Shown piece after piece: positions 7,694 through 14,396 of a stretch of DNA of 64,000 nt. This stretch comes from Streptomyces venezuelae (GTDB taxonomy: Bacteria > Actinomycetota > Actinomycetes > Streptomycetales > Streptomycetaceae): contig NZ_CP029190.1 of the NCBI RefSeq assembly GCF_008642295.1, positions 1,364,001 to 1,428,000 of the forward strand. The letters run 5' to 3'. Below the pieces are notes generated by a model. The model had not been told where the DNA came from. It worked only from the letters and a program-made list of their open reading frames with translations, and made no database searches. The position numbers and the translations under genes were made by a program. Every line of letters begins with the position of its first letter. Positions within the stretch are counted from its first letter, which is position 1.

Positions 7694-8893
7694 GTGATCG
7701 GATTCCGCACCATACGCAAGGACCGGGTGACAGGCCGTCGGATGCGACGGCTGGCCGGGGCCGGCCTGGCCGTGCCGCTCGCGCTGGCCGGGGTGTTGAC
7801 CACCGGCGCCGGTACCGCCGCGGCCGGGCCCGGGCAGGGGCCCACCGCCGTGGTCGCCCTGGGCGACAGCTACATCTCCGGCGAGGCCGGCCGCTGGAAG
7901 GGCAACAGCCTCACCAACAGCGGCAGCCGCAACGGCACCGACCGCGCCTGGGTGAGCGGCTCCGCCTACGACCCGTCGAAGGTATACGGCGGCACCGCCG
8001 CGAACGGCTGCCACCGCTCCGACTCCTCCGAGGTGAAGAGCGCCGGCCCGATCGCCGAGGTGGCCGTCAACCTGGCCTGTTCGGGCGCGGTGACGGACAA
8101 CGTGTTCCGCGCCTCGAACGGCGGGGTGGCCTTCAAGGGCGAGGCCCCGCAGGCCGATCAGCTCGCCGCCGTCGCCGCGAGCCACGACGTCAAGCTCATC
8201 ACCCTGTCCATCGGCGGCAACGACCTCGGCTTCGCCCAGATCATCGAGGACTGCGCCTACGACTTCGTCCTCTGGGGCTCCTACTGCCACGACGACCAGC
8301 AGTACGGGGTCGACCAGAAGATCGACGGGGTGATGGCGAAGGTCGGCAAGTCGCTGGACGAGATCCGCGCGGTGATGCGCAACGCCGGGTACGCCGACTC
8401 CTCGTACCGGATCGTGCTCCAGTCCTACCCCTCGCCGATCCCGCGGGGCGCGGAGAACCGGCACCCGCAGAGCGACTGGAGCCGCTACAACACCGGCGGC
8501 TGCCCGTTCTGGAACCGGGACTCCGACTGGGCCCGGGACTCCCTGGTGCCGCAGATCGCGAACCGGCTGAAGGGCGTGGCGGCGGCCAAGGGCGCCCAGT
8601 TCATGGACCTGCGGGACATGCTGCAGGGGCGTGAGGTCTGCGCCAAGGCGAGCAAGCTGGTCAGCTCCACCGTCCCGGCCTCCGCGAAGACCAGCGAATG
8701 GGCCCGCTGGATCGACAACAACGAGACCCAGGGCCTGGTCCAGGAGTCCATGCACCCGAACTACTACGGCCAGCTGGCCGCCGGCCGCTGCCTGTCGCTG
8801 GTCGCGGCCCAGCCCGCCGGTGCGGCCGGCTTCTCCTGCCGCAACACCGCCGGGCAGGACCACACCGGGATGTCCCTGACCGCGCTCCCGTAA
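7694..8893 (+). CDS. Secreted SGNH/GDSL-type hydrolase (esterase/lipase)
   Basis: The chosen GTG start (VIGFRTIRKDRVTGRRMRR) has CAGGAG 7 bp upstream and gives 399 residues; the ATG at 7742 is an alternative. An Arg-rich n-region, a hydrophobic core (AGAGLAVPLALAGVLTT) and an Ala-x-Ala cleavage site make a clear signal peptide. The mature enzyme has the block I nucleophile motif VALGDSYISGEAG, block III SIGGNDLGF and a C-terminal His in ESMHPNYYG. Several cysteines in the mature part suggest disulfides, fitting an exported lipid or ester hydrolase. The 220-bp upstream region is AT-richer around TTGTTACTCCATCGTAACC and may hold the promoter. The substrate is unknown. Confidence 0.9.
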   Translation: MIGFRTIRKDRVTGRRMRRLAGAGLAVPLALAGVLTTGAGTAAAGPGQGPTAVVALGDSYISGEAGRWKGNSLTNSGSRNGTDRAWVSGSAYDPSKVYGGTAANGCHRSDSSEVKSAGPIAEVAVNLACSGAVTDNVFRASNGGVAFKGEAPQADQLAAVAASHDVKLITLSIGGNDLGFAQIIEDCAYDFVLWGSYCHDDQQYGVDQKIDGVMAKVGKSLDEIRAVMRNAGYADSSYRIVLQSYPSPIPRGAENRHPQSDWSRYNTGGCPFWNRDSDWARDSLVPQIANRLKGVAAAKGAQFMDLRDMLQGREVCAKASKLVSSTVPASAKTSEWARWIDNNETQGLVQESMHPNYYGQLAAGRCLSLVAAQPAGAAGFSCRNTAGQDHTGMSLTALP

Positions 8894-8936
8894 ATCCGGG
8901 TGATCCGCCGGCCTGCGGGCTGCCATGCTCTCCGGC

Positions 8937-9542
8937 ATGGCAGCCCGCAGGATCAAACCCAGTCTCTACATCTCCGTCGACATCGAGGCCGACGGCCCCA
9001 TCCCCGGCCCCTACTCCATGATCAGTCTCGGCGCGGCGGTCGCTGGCCGGCAGGACGCCGAGGGCTATACGGCCGCGGACCCCGAGCGCGACACCTTCTA
9101 CCGGGAACTCCGGCCGATCAGCGAGGAGTTCGTACCGGAAGCACTCGCCGTCAGCGGGCTGGACCGGGACCGGCTTCGGGCGGAGGGTGCGGACCCGGCC
9201 GTGGCGATGCGGGAGTTCGCCGCCTGGGTCCGCGAGGCGGCGGCGGGCGCGGGCGCCCAGCCGGTGATGTGCGGCTACCCCGCCTCGTACGACTGGACGT
9301 TCCTGTACTGGTACCTGATCCGCTTCACCGGGGAGAGCCCCTTCGGCCACTCGGGCTGCCTGGACATGAAGACCCTCTACGCGACGAAGGCCGCGCTCCC
9401 GCTCCGCGCCGTCGCCAAGGGCACCATGCCGCGGCACCTGCTCTCCCGCCGCCGCCACACCCACCACGCGCTGGACGATGCGATCGAGCAGGCGGAGCTG
9501 ATGAGCAACCTGATGGGCTGGTCCCCGCAGCACACCCCCTGA
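8937..9542 (+). CDS. DEDDh-type 3'-5' exonuclease-like protein
   Basis: This 201-residue protein starts MAARRIKPSLYISVDIEADG; an ATG four codons earlier is also possible. The exonuclease I motif is DIEADGP (DxE), exonuclease II falls in MCGYPASYDWTFLYWYLI, and exonuclease III is HHALDDAIEQA (HxxxxD). These are the metal-binding residues of the DnaQ/RNase T superfamily. It is short and single-domain, so it resembles stand-alone exonucleases rather than a polymerase subunit. The gene follows the hydrolase by 43 bp and ends 28 bp from the convergent P450 gene. Confidence 0.85.
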   Translation: MAARRIKPSLYISVDIEADGPIPGPYSMISLGAAVAGRQDAEGYTAADPERDTFYRELRPISEEFVPEALAVSGLDRDRLRAEGADPAVAMREFAAWVREAAAGAGAQPVMCGYPASYDWTFLYWYLIRFTGESPFGHSGCLDMKTLYATKAALPLRAVAKGTMPRHLLSRRRHTHHALDDAIEQAELMSNLMGWSPQHTP

Positions 9543-9570
9543 CACCCTGCTCCCCTGCCCCCATGACCCG

Positions 9571-10785
9571 CTAGACGAAGCGGACCGGCAGGTGCTTGAT
9601 GCCGTTGATGAAGTCCGAGCGGACCCGGCGCGGGGTGCCGGTGAGTTCGATCCGGGAGTGGCGGCGCAGGAGTGCGCGGAGCAGGGACTTGATCTGCGTG
9701 CGGGCCAGGCCCGCGCCGAGGCAGAAATGGGGGCCGCCGCCGCCGAAGGCGAGGTGCTCGTTGGGGGTGCGGCGGACGTCGAGGGTGAAGGGGTCCGTGA
9801 AGACGTCCTCGTCGCGGTTGGCCGAGGTGTAGTACGTGACCACCTTCTGCCCGGCCCGGATCGGGACCCCCCGCAGGGTGGTGTCCCGGGTGGCGGTCCG
9901 GCGGAAGTTGTGGATCGAGCCGCTCCAGCGCAGGAACTCCTCGGTGGCCGTGGTCCACAGCGCCTCCTCGTCCGGCCGGGCGGCCAGGTCGGCGTGGACG
10001 GACGGGTGTTCGGCGAGCGCGAGGACGGTTGCGGACAGCAGGTTGCGGGTGGTCTCGTTGCCCGCGACGCAGAGCAGCACGAAGAACATGTTGATCTCGT
10101 CGGGGGTGAGCCGGTCCCCGTCGACCTCCGCGTGCACCAGGGTGGTGAGGATGTCCTCCCGCGGCCGGGCCCGCCGTTCGGCGGCCAGTGCGTCGCAGTA
10201 CGCGTAGATCTCGGCGGCGGCCAGATCGCTGTCGGCCGGGCCGGCCGACAGGTCGGGGTCCTGGCTGCCGGCCATCCGGTTGCTCCACTCGAAGATCAGG
10301 CGCTCGTCGGCGCGCGGGACACCGACCATCTCGCAGATCGTCTCGATGGGGAGCCGGGCGGCGATCTCCTCGACGAAGTCGAAGGAGCGGCCTGCCTCGA
10401 CCGTGCCGGCCAGGTCCGCGGCCCGGGCGGCGATCCGGTCCGCCAGCCGCCGGACGTTGCGCGGGGTGAACCCGGCGCTGACCAGGGAGCGGTAGCGGGA
10501 GTGCCGGGGTGCGTCCATGCCGAGCAGGACCAGGCGCAGCGCCTGCAGGGACTCGGGGGCCTGGTCGCGGATGAAGAAGGAGCCGAGCTCGGTGGAGAAC
10601 AGCTCGGGGTCGCGGCTGACGGCCTTGATGTCGGCGTGCCGGGTGACGGCGAAGAATCCGTCGTGGCCGCCGGGTACGTCGTGCCAGTGCACCGGGTCCT
10701 CGCGGCGCAGCCGGGTGAACTGGCCGTGGGGGACCTCATGGGCCCAGGTGTCTTCGAGCAGATCGATCTCGCCGGTGGGGATCAC
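9571..10785 (-). CDS. Cytochrome P450
   Basis: A GTG start giving (M)IPTGEIDLLEDTWAHEVPHG, preceded by GAAGGGAG, yields a 404-residue soluble bacterial P450. The I-helix oxygen-activation motif is VLLCVAGNETTRNLL, the K-helix region reads TEEFLRWSGSIHNFRRTA, and the haem-binding loop is FGGGGPHFCLGAGLAR with the Cys ligand. It is normal length, so it needs external redox partners, and none is adjacent. It lies 13 bp downstream of a TetR-family regulator on the same strand and is probably controlled by it. The substrate cannot be predicted from sequence. Confidence 0.96.
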   Translation of the reverse strand: MIPTGEIDLLEDTWAHEVPHGQFTRLRREDPVHWHDVPGGHDGFFAVTRHADIKAVSRDPELFSTELGSFFIRDQAPESLQALRLVLLGMDAPRHSRYRSLVSAGFTPRNVRRLADRIAARAADLAGTVEAGRSFDFVEEIAARLPIETICEMVGVPRADERLIFEWSNRMAGSQDPDLSAGPADSDLAAAEIYAYCDALAAERRARPREDILTTLVHAEVDGDRLTPDEINMFFVLLCVAGNETTRNLLSATVLALAEHPSVHADLAARPDEEALWTTATEEFLRWSGSIHNFRRTATRDTTLRGVPIRAGQKVVTYYTSANRDEDVFTDPFTLDVRRTPNEHLAFGGGGPHFCLGAGLARTQIKSLLRALLRRHSRIELTGTPRRVRSDFINGIKHLPVRFV

Positions 10786-10798
10786 GGTCCGGCTCCCT

Positions 10799-11425
10799 TC
10801 AGGAGCGTGCCAGGAGTGCGCTGAGGGCGTCGACGACGAGGGCGTCGGGGACGGCTTCCGGTTCGAGGCGGTGCTGCATGGCGAGGCCGAGGAGGACCCC
10901 GAGGACCAGGGCGCCGGTCTCTTCCGGGCTGCGGGCCAAGGGGGTGCCGGTGGCTTCCGCCCAGTCGGCCAGGCCCTCGCCGAGCTGGGCGCGGATCTCG
11001 GCGTACCGCTGGGCGAGGCGGGTTCCGATGAGCGGGCTGCGGGCGCCGTGCAGCCACAGCTCGGTCTCCAGCAGCAGCCAGGCCTCGCCGCGGTCGGGGT
11101 GCGGCCGGGTGAGGCTGCCCCACATGGCGCCGAAGTGCACGGCCGGGTCGGCGGGGTCCGCGCCGGCGGCGATCCCGTCCTCGATTTCGGCGGCCAGTTC
11201 CTCGGCGGTGCGGTCCTTCCACACCTCCAGCAGCGCCAGCAGCAGGCCCTCCTTGCCGCCGAAGTGGCTGTAGAGCGCGCCGGTGGTCCGCCCGGCCGCC
11301 TCGGCCACGGACTCGGCGGACACGGCGTGGAACCCCTTGCGGGCGAAGAGTCCGGCCGCCGCGTCGATGAGCCGGGACCGGGTCTCGGACTTGCGCTGGG
11401 CCTGGGGCGTGCGGGGCAGCGGCAC
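10799..11425 (-). CDS. TetR-family transcriptional regulator
   Basis: This 208-residue protein starts MPLPRTPQAQRKSETRSRLIDAA. The N-terminal TetR helix-turn-helix is FARKGFHAVSAESVAEAAG followed by TTGALYSHFGGKEGLLLAL. The C-terminal ligand domain has no specific signature. It is co-transcribed with the P450 gene. A perfect 11-bp inverted repeat lies 31-56 bp upstream of its start, between it and the divergent methyltransferase gene, so it probably represses its own operon and perhaps the methyltransferase. Confidence 0.93.
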   Translation of the reverse strand: MPLPRTPQAQRKSETRSRLIDAAAGLFARKGFHAVSAESVAEAAGRTTGALYSHFGGKEGLLLALLEVWKDRTAEELAAEIEDGIAAGADPADPAVHFGAMWGSLTRPHPDRGEAWLLLETELWLHGARSPLIGTRLAQRYAEIRAQLGEGLADWAEATGTPLARSPEETGALVLGVLLGLAMQHRLEPEAVPDALVVDALSALLARS

Positions 11426-11455
11426 GGCACCTCCGAGGGGTCGGGACTACCGACT

Positions 11456-11481
11456 ACTTATATCGGCCTTCCGATATAAGT
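11456..11481. promoter_or_regulatory. Probable TetR operator
   Basis: ACTTATATCGG (11456-11466) and CCGATATAAGT (11471-11481) form a perfect 11-bp inverted repeat around CCTT, between the TetR gene and the divergent methyltransferase gene. Its AT content stands out against the local GC. The location and symmetry fit an autoregulatory TetR site that can also control the divergent gene. Confidence 0.75.
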
Positions 11482-11570
11482 TGCGCCTGATGCTGACGGC
11501 TCGTCAACCCCCGTGCAGCCAGTGCGGCGCGCCTCGGGCGATCGGGCGGCGGCCGGTGCAGGATCGGGCC

Positions 11571-12386
11571 ATGAAACGGTTCGACGACGGAGGCGGGGCT
11601 CCGGCCGGCCGCTACGGCGAGGCGGTGTTCCGGCCCGAGCAGGCGGGCGAGGACGAACGCATCGACCTCGGCGCGCTCGCGTACGACGCCTTCACCCTGG
11701 CCCGGCTGACGGAACTGGGCGTCGGCCCCGGCTGGCACTGCCTGGACGTGGGCGCGGGCACGGGCACGGTGGCCCGACTGCTCCTGGAACGGGCCGGGGT
11801 CGCCGAGGTGCTCGCCGTCGACCGGGACGTGCGCTTCCTGCGGGCACATCCCGTGCCCGGGCTCACCGCGCTCGAAGCGGACATCACCGACCCGGAGTTC
11901 ATGCCCGGCCGGTTCCGGCTGGTCCATGCCCGGTTCGTGCTCATGCACCTGCGCTCCTGGCGGCAGGTGCTGGACAGGCTGGTCTCCCTGCTCGCCCCGG
12001 GCGGGATCCTGGTGCTCGGCGATGCGGTGGACCTGACCACCGCCGCCGCACCGGACACCCCGTACAGCCGGGTGATGGGGGCGATGTGGCAGGGCCTGCA
12101 CGACACCCTCGGAACCGATGTCTCCTGGGTGCCGGACTACCCCCGGCACCTCCGGGCGGCCGGTCTCACCTCGGTGGCGGCCGAGATCCAGGTTCCCCCG
12201 CTGCTGCCCGGCAGCCCCATCAGCCGGTTCTGGGCCGATACCTGGGAGCGGGCGCGGGAGGCGATGACGGCCACCGGACTGGTCGACGACGCGACGATCG
12301 ACGCCGCGATCCGTTATCTGGACGCCCCCGAATGCGCCGCGCTCTCCCCCGGCCTGCTCACCGCCTGGGGTACGGCGAGAGCGTAG
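11571..12386 (+). CDS. Class I SAM-dependent methyltransferase
   Basis: The 271-residue protein starts MKRFDDGGGAPAGRYGEAVF; an in-frame ATG at 11490, next to the operator, would add 27 residues of doubtful character. Motif I is CLDVGAGTGTVARLLLERAG, the acidic residue ending strand 2 is in VLAVDRDVRF, and VHARFVLMHLRSWRQVLDRL with LAPGGILVLGDAVDL marks motifs II-III. It resembles UbiE/Coq5-like small-molecule methyltransferases. It is divergent from the TetR-P450 pair across the palindrome and convergent with the tiny gene at 12441. The substrate is unknown. Confidence 0.9.
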   Translation: MKRFDDGGGAPAGRYGEAVFRPEQAGEDERIDLGALAYDAFTLARLTELGVGPGWHCLDVGAGTGTVARLLLERAGVAEVLAVDRDVRFLRAHPVPGLTALEADITDPEFMPGRFRLVHARFVLMHLRSWRQVLDRLVSLLAPGGILVLGDAVDLTTAAAPDTPYSRVMGAMWQGLHDTLGTDVSWVPDYPRHLRAAGLTSVAAEIQVPPLLPGSPISRFWADTWERAREAMTATGLVDDATIDAAIRYLDAPECAALSPGLLTAWGTARA

Positions 12387-12395
12387 GACGTACGA

Positions 12396-12426
12396 GGGCC
12401 GGTGCCGCGAGCTGCGGCACCGGCCC
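12396..12426. terminator. Strong hairpin terminator between methyltransferase and microprotein genes
   Basis: GGGCCGGTGCCGC (12396-12408) pairs perfectly with GCGGCACCGGCCC (12414-12426) around a 5-nt loop. It lies 10 bp after the methyltransferase stop and 15 bp after the end of the convergent 31-codon gene. That is where a bidirectional terminator would be expected if both are transcribed. Confidence 0.75.
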
Positions 12427-12440
12427 GTCGTGGCAGCGCT

Positions 12441-12536
12441 TTAGGGGAGGCATCCCTGCATCAGCATGAACTGAGCGGGCTCGACCTCGGAAACCTCGAT
12501 CTCGAAGACGGTCTTGGCGATCTCTTCGATGGGCAT
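12441..12536 (-). CDS. 31-residue microprotein, possible RiPP-type precursor
   Basis: The ORF is too short for ordinary gene finding, but its signals are excellent: AAGGAG at 12542-12547, 5 bp before the ATG, a TTGACG-N17-TAACTT promoter just upstream, and a strong hairpin after the stop. The peptide begins MPIEEIAKTVFEIEVSEV and ends AQFMLMQGCLP; it has an acidic amphipathic N-terminal half and a hydrophobic tail with one Cys near the end. Acidic leader plus distinct tail is a RiPP precursor layout. FEIEV resembles the FxLD leader motif of some lanthipeptides, and AQF...QG recalls the cypemycin tail; both resemblances are short and may be chance. No dedicated maturation enzyme was seen. A regulatory or membrane-active small protein is equally possible. 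Confidence 0.6.
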   Translation of the reverse strand: MPIEEIAKTVFEIEVSEVEPAQFMLMQGCLP

Positions 12537-12574
12537 TCCAAACTCCTTGCGCAGTGGCTGAGCTGACCCATCGA

Positions 12575-12611
12575 AAGTTATGCGGCCAAAGTTTCATCGT
12601 CAAGAACTTTG
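12575..12611 (-). promoter_or_regulatory. Promoter with overlapping palindrome for the microprotein gene
   Basis: On the minus strand TTGACG (12603-12598) and TAACTT (12580-12575) are separated by 17 bp, a near-consensus sigma-70-type promoter and unusually good for Streptomyces. CAAAGTT (12587-12593) and AACTTTG (12605-12611) form a perfect 7-bp inverted repeat that brackets the -35 element, so a repressor could act here. The predicted 5' leader is roughly 30 nt and contains the AAGGAG site. Confidence 0.6.
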
Positions 12612-12661
12612 AATTCAGGCGCATTTACTGCTACAGGCGGAATGGATCGGATATTTATACG

Positions 12662-12678
12662 GTCCTGTCGGACAGGAC
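12662..12678 (-). terminator. Short palindrome after the permease gene, possible terminator
   Basis: GTCCTGTC and GACAGGAC are perfectly complementary around one base (12662-12678), about 45 bp past the permease stop. On the minus strand they are followed by an AT-rich stretch (CGTATAAATATCC). The stem is short, so this could instead be a protein-binding palindrome. Confidence 0.45.
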
Positions 12679-12720
12679 ATATTCGACTCCGGCACTGCGC
12701 TGACCTGCTCGAATACGGGC

Positions 12721-14109
12721 TCAGTGGGCAACGGCCGGTTCCGGTGTGGCCGCGCCCGCGTTCTTGCGACTGCCGAGGTGATTGAAGGCCAGATTGAGCA
12801 GGATGGCGACCACACAGCCAGTGCTGATCCCGGAATCCAGGACGACCAGCAGATCCTCGGGGAAGGCGTGGTAGAACTCGGGCGCCGCGATCGGGATCAG
12901 GCCGATACCGACCGAGGCGGCGACGATCAGGGCGTTCTCGCCCTTCTCCATGGCCGCGCCGGCCAGGGTCTGGATACCGCTCGCGGCGACCGAGCCGAAG
13001 AGCACGATGCCGGCACCGCCGAGCACCGGCAGCGGGACCAGGGCGATGACGGAGGCCGCCACCGGGCACAGGCCGAGCAGGATCAGGATGCCGCCGCCGG
13101 CCGCGACCACGAACCGGCTGCGCACCTTGGTCATTGCGACCAGCCCGATGTTCTGCGCGAAGGCGCTGCACATGAAGCCGTTGAAGACCGGGCTGAGCGC
13201 GCTGCCGAGGGCGTCGGCGCGCAGCCCGCCCTCGATGGTCTGCTCGTCCGCCGGCCGTCCCACAATCTTGCCGAGGGCCAGGATGTCGGCGGTGGACTCG
13301 GTCATGCAGACGAGCATGACGATGCACATGGAGATGATCGCGGCGACCTGGAACTGCGGGGCGCCGAAGTGGAAGGGGGTGGGGAAGCCCACCAGATCCG
13401 CCCCGGCGATGGCATCGAAACCGGTCATGTCCAGCGGGATCGCGATCAGTGTGCCGGCGACCAGGCCGAGCAGGATGGAGATCTGCTGGAGGAAGCCGCG
13501 CAGGAACTTCCGCATCAGCAGCACGATGGCCAGGGTGAGGGCGGCCATCCCGATGTTCTTCATCGAACCGTAGTCGGCGGCGGTGGCATTGCCGCCCTGG
13601 GACCAGTTGAAGGCCACCGGGAGCAGCGAGACGCCGATCAGGGTGATCACCGTACCGGTGACCACGGGCGGGAAGAAGCGGACGAGTTTGCCGAAGTAGG
13701 GGGCGGCGAAGAAGCCCAGCAGGCCGGCGACGATGATCGCGCCGAAGATGATGGGGATGGCGTTGTCCCCCTCCCCCTTGCCGATGGCGATCATCGGGGT
13801 CACACCGGCGAAGGAAACGCCGTTGACGAAGGGGAGTCTGGCGCCGATCTTCCAGAATCCGAGGGTCTGGAGGAGGGTGGCGAGTCCGGCGGTGAAGAGG
13901 GACGCGCCCATCAGGAAGGCGGTCTCCTTGGCGGAGAGTCCGACGGCCGGGCCGACGATCATGGGCGGGGCTACGACACCCGCGTACATGGCGGCCACGT
14001 GCTGGAGGCCACTGGTGAACATCTTCAGCGGAGGCAGGGTCTCGTCGACCGGGTGCGTCTCCTCCGGTATTGCGACTGCATCTTTGCGAAACCTGGGCAT
14101 TGCGGCCAC
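12721..14109 (-). CDS. NCS2-family purine permease (xanthine/urate type)
   Basis: This 462-residue integral membrane protein has about 12-14 hydrophobic segments. The GTG start ((M)AAMPRFRKD) has GGAGGA close upstream; the ATG three codons later is less well placed. NCS2 signatures are present: GLQHVAAMYAGVVAPP near the N terminus, TPMIAIGKGEGDN, the substrate-site region MCIVMLVCMTESTADILALG with its conserved Glu, and the NGFMCSAFAQNIGLVAMTKV motif typical of xanthine and uric-acid transporters. It imports purines for the adjacent deaminase and uricase pathway. A TGAAAT-N7-ATTTCA palindrome lies about 85 bp upstream of the start. Confidence 0.95.
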   Translation of the reverse strand: MAAMPRFRKDAVAIPEETHPVDETLPPLKMFTSGLQHVAAMYAGVVAPPMIVGPAVGLSAKETAFLMGASLFTAGLATLLQTLGFWKIGARLPFVNGVSFAGVTPMIAIGKGEGDNAIPIIFGAIIVAGLLGFFAAPYFGKLVRFFPPVVTGTVITLIGVSLLPVAFNWSQGGNATAADYGSMKNIGMAALTLAIVLLMRKFLRGFLQQISILLGLVAGTLIAIPLDMTGFDAIAGADLVGFPTPFHFGAPQFQVAAIISMCIVMLVCMTESTADILALGKIVGRPADEQTIEGGLRADALGSALSPVFNGFMCSAFAQNIGLVAMTKVRSRFVVAAGGGILILLGLCPVAASVIALVPLPVLGGAGIVLFGSVAASGIQTLAGAAMEKGENALIVAASVGIGLIPIAAPEFYHAFPEDLLVVLDSGISTGCVVAILLNLAFNHLGSRKNAGAATPEPAVAH

Positions 14110-14191
14110 GGCTTCCTCCGGTCGGGTAACACGTCGGCAGGGACGTGGGTGTCATGGAGGTGGTGCGAAAGCGGTGCGAGTCGAACCTGTA

Positions 14192-14210
14192 TGAAATTGT
14201 GGGTATTTCA
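14192..14210. promoter_or_regulatory. Palindrome in the permease promoter region
   Basis: TGAAAT (14192-14197) and ATTTCA (14205-14210) form a 6-bp inverted repeat with a 7-bp spacer in the most AT-rich part of the permease upstream region. It does not match the two other operator types found in the island, so it may be the site of a different purine-responsive regulator. This is inference from symmetry and position only. Confidence 0.4.
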
Positions 14211-14331
14211 CCTATTTCAGGCATGGCGGTGCCGTGGCCGTGGTGCAGCACTGGGGACGGAGCCGTGGTGGCACGAGTCACCGCACCCGGGGGCGCCGCC
14301 GGAATCCGGTGGCACCGCCCGGGAACGGCTG

Positions 14332-14387
14332 CCGCGGACCCCGCTCGGGTCCGCGGCCACCGGCCGGGGGCCGTCCCCCCCGGCCGG
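14332..14387 (-). terminator. Two tandem hairpins downstream of the 8-oxoguanine deaminase gene
   Basis: CCGCGGACCC (14332-14341) pairs with GGGTCCGCGG (14347-14356). Immediately next to it, CCGGCCGGGGG (14360-14370) pairs with the C-rich run ending CCGGCCGG (to 14387). The pair starts 10 bp past the stop of the minus-strand deaminase gene and insulates it from the permease gene. Confidence 0.7.
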
Positions 14388-14396
14388 ATCCTTCGA

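Noticed and set aside
12615..12680. 21-codon Cys/Ser-rich ORF (begins MSCPTGPYKYP, ends ACSSKCA) upstream of the 31-codon gene, with GGAG at a good distance
   Set aside because: Its ATG and first codons fall in the GTCCTGTC/GACAGGAC palindrome that is better explained as the permease terminator. No promoter was seen for it, so I did not call it, although it merits inclusion in any conservation check of the 31-codon gene.
12578..12680. Open frame ending NAPEFKVLDDETLAA that looks leader-peptide-like
   Set aside because: There is no ATG, GTG or usable TTG before the coding-looking part; the frame is open only because of the permease-antisense region upstream, and it overlaps the -35 and palindrome of the microprotein gene.
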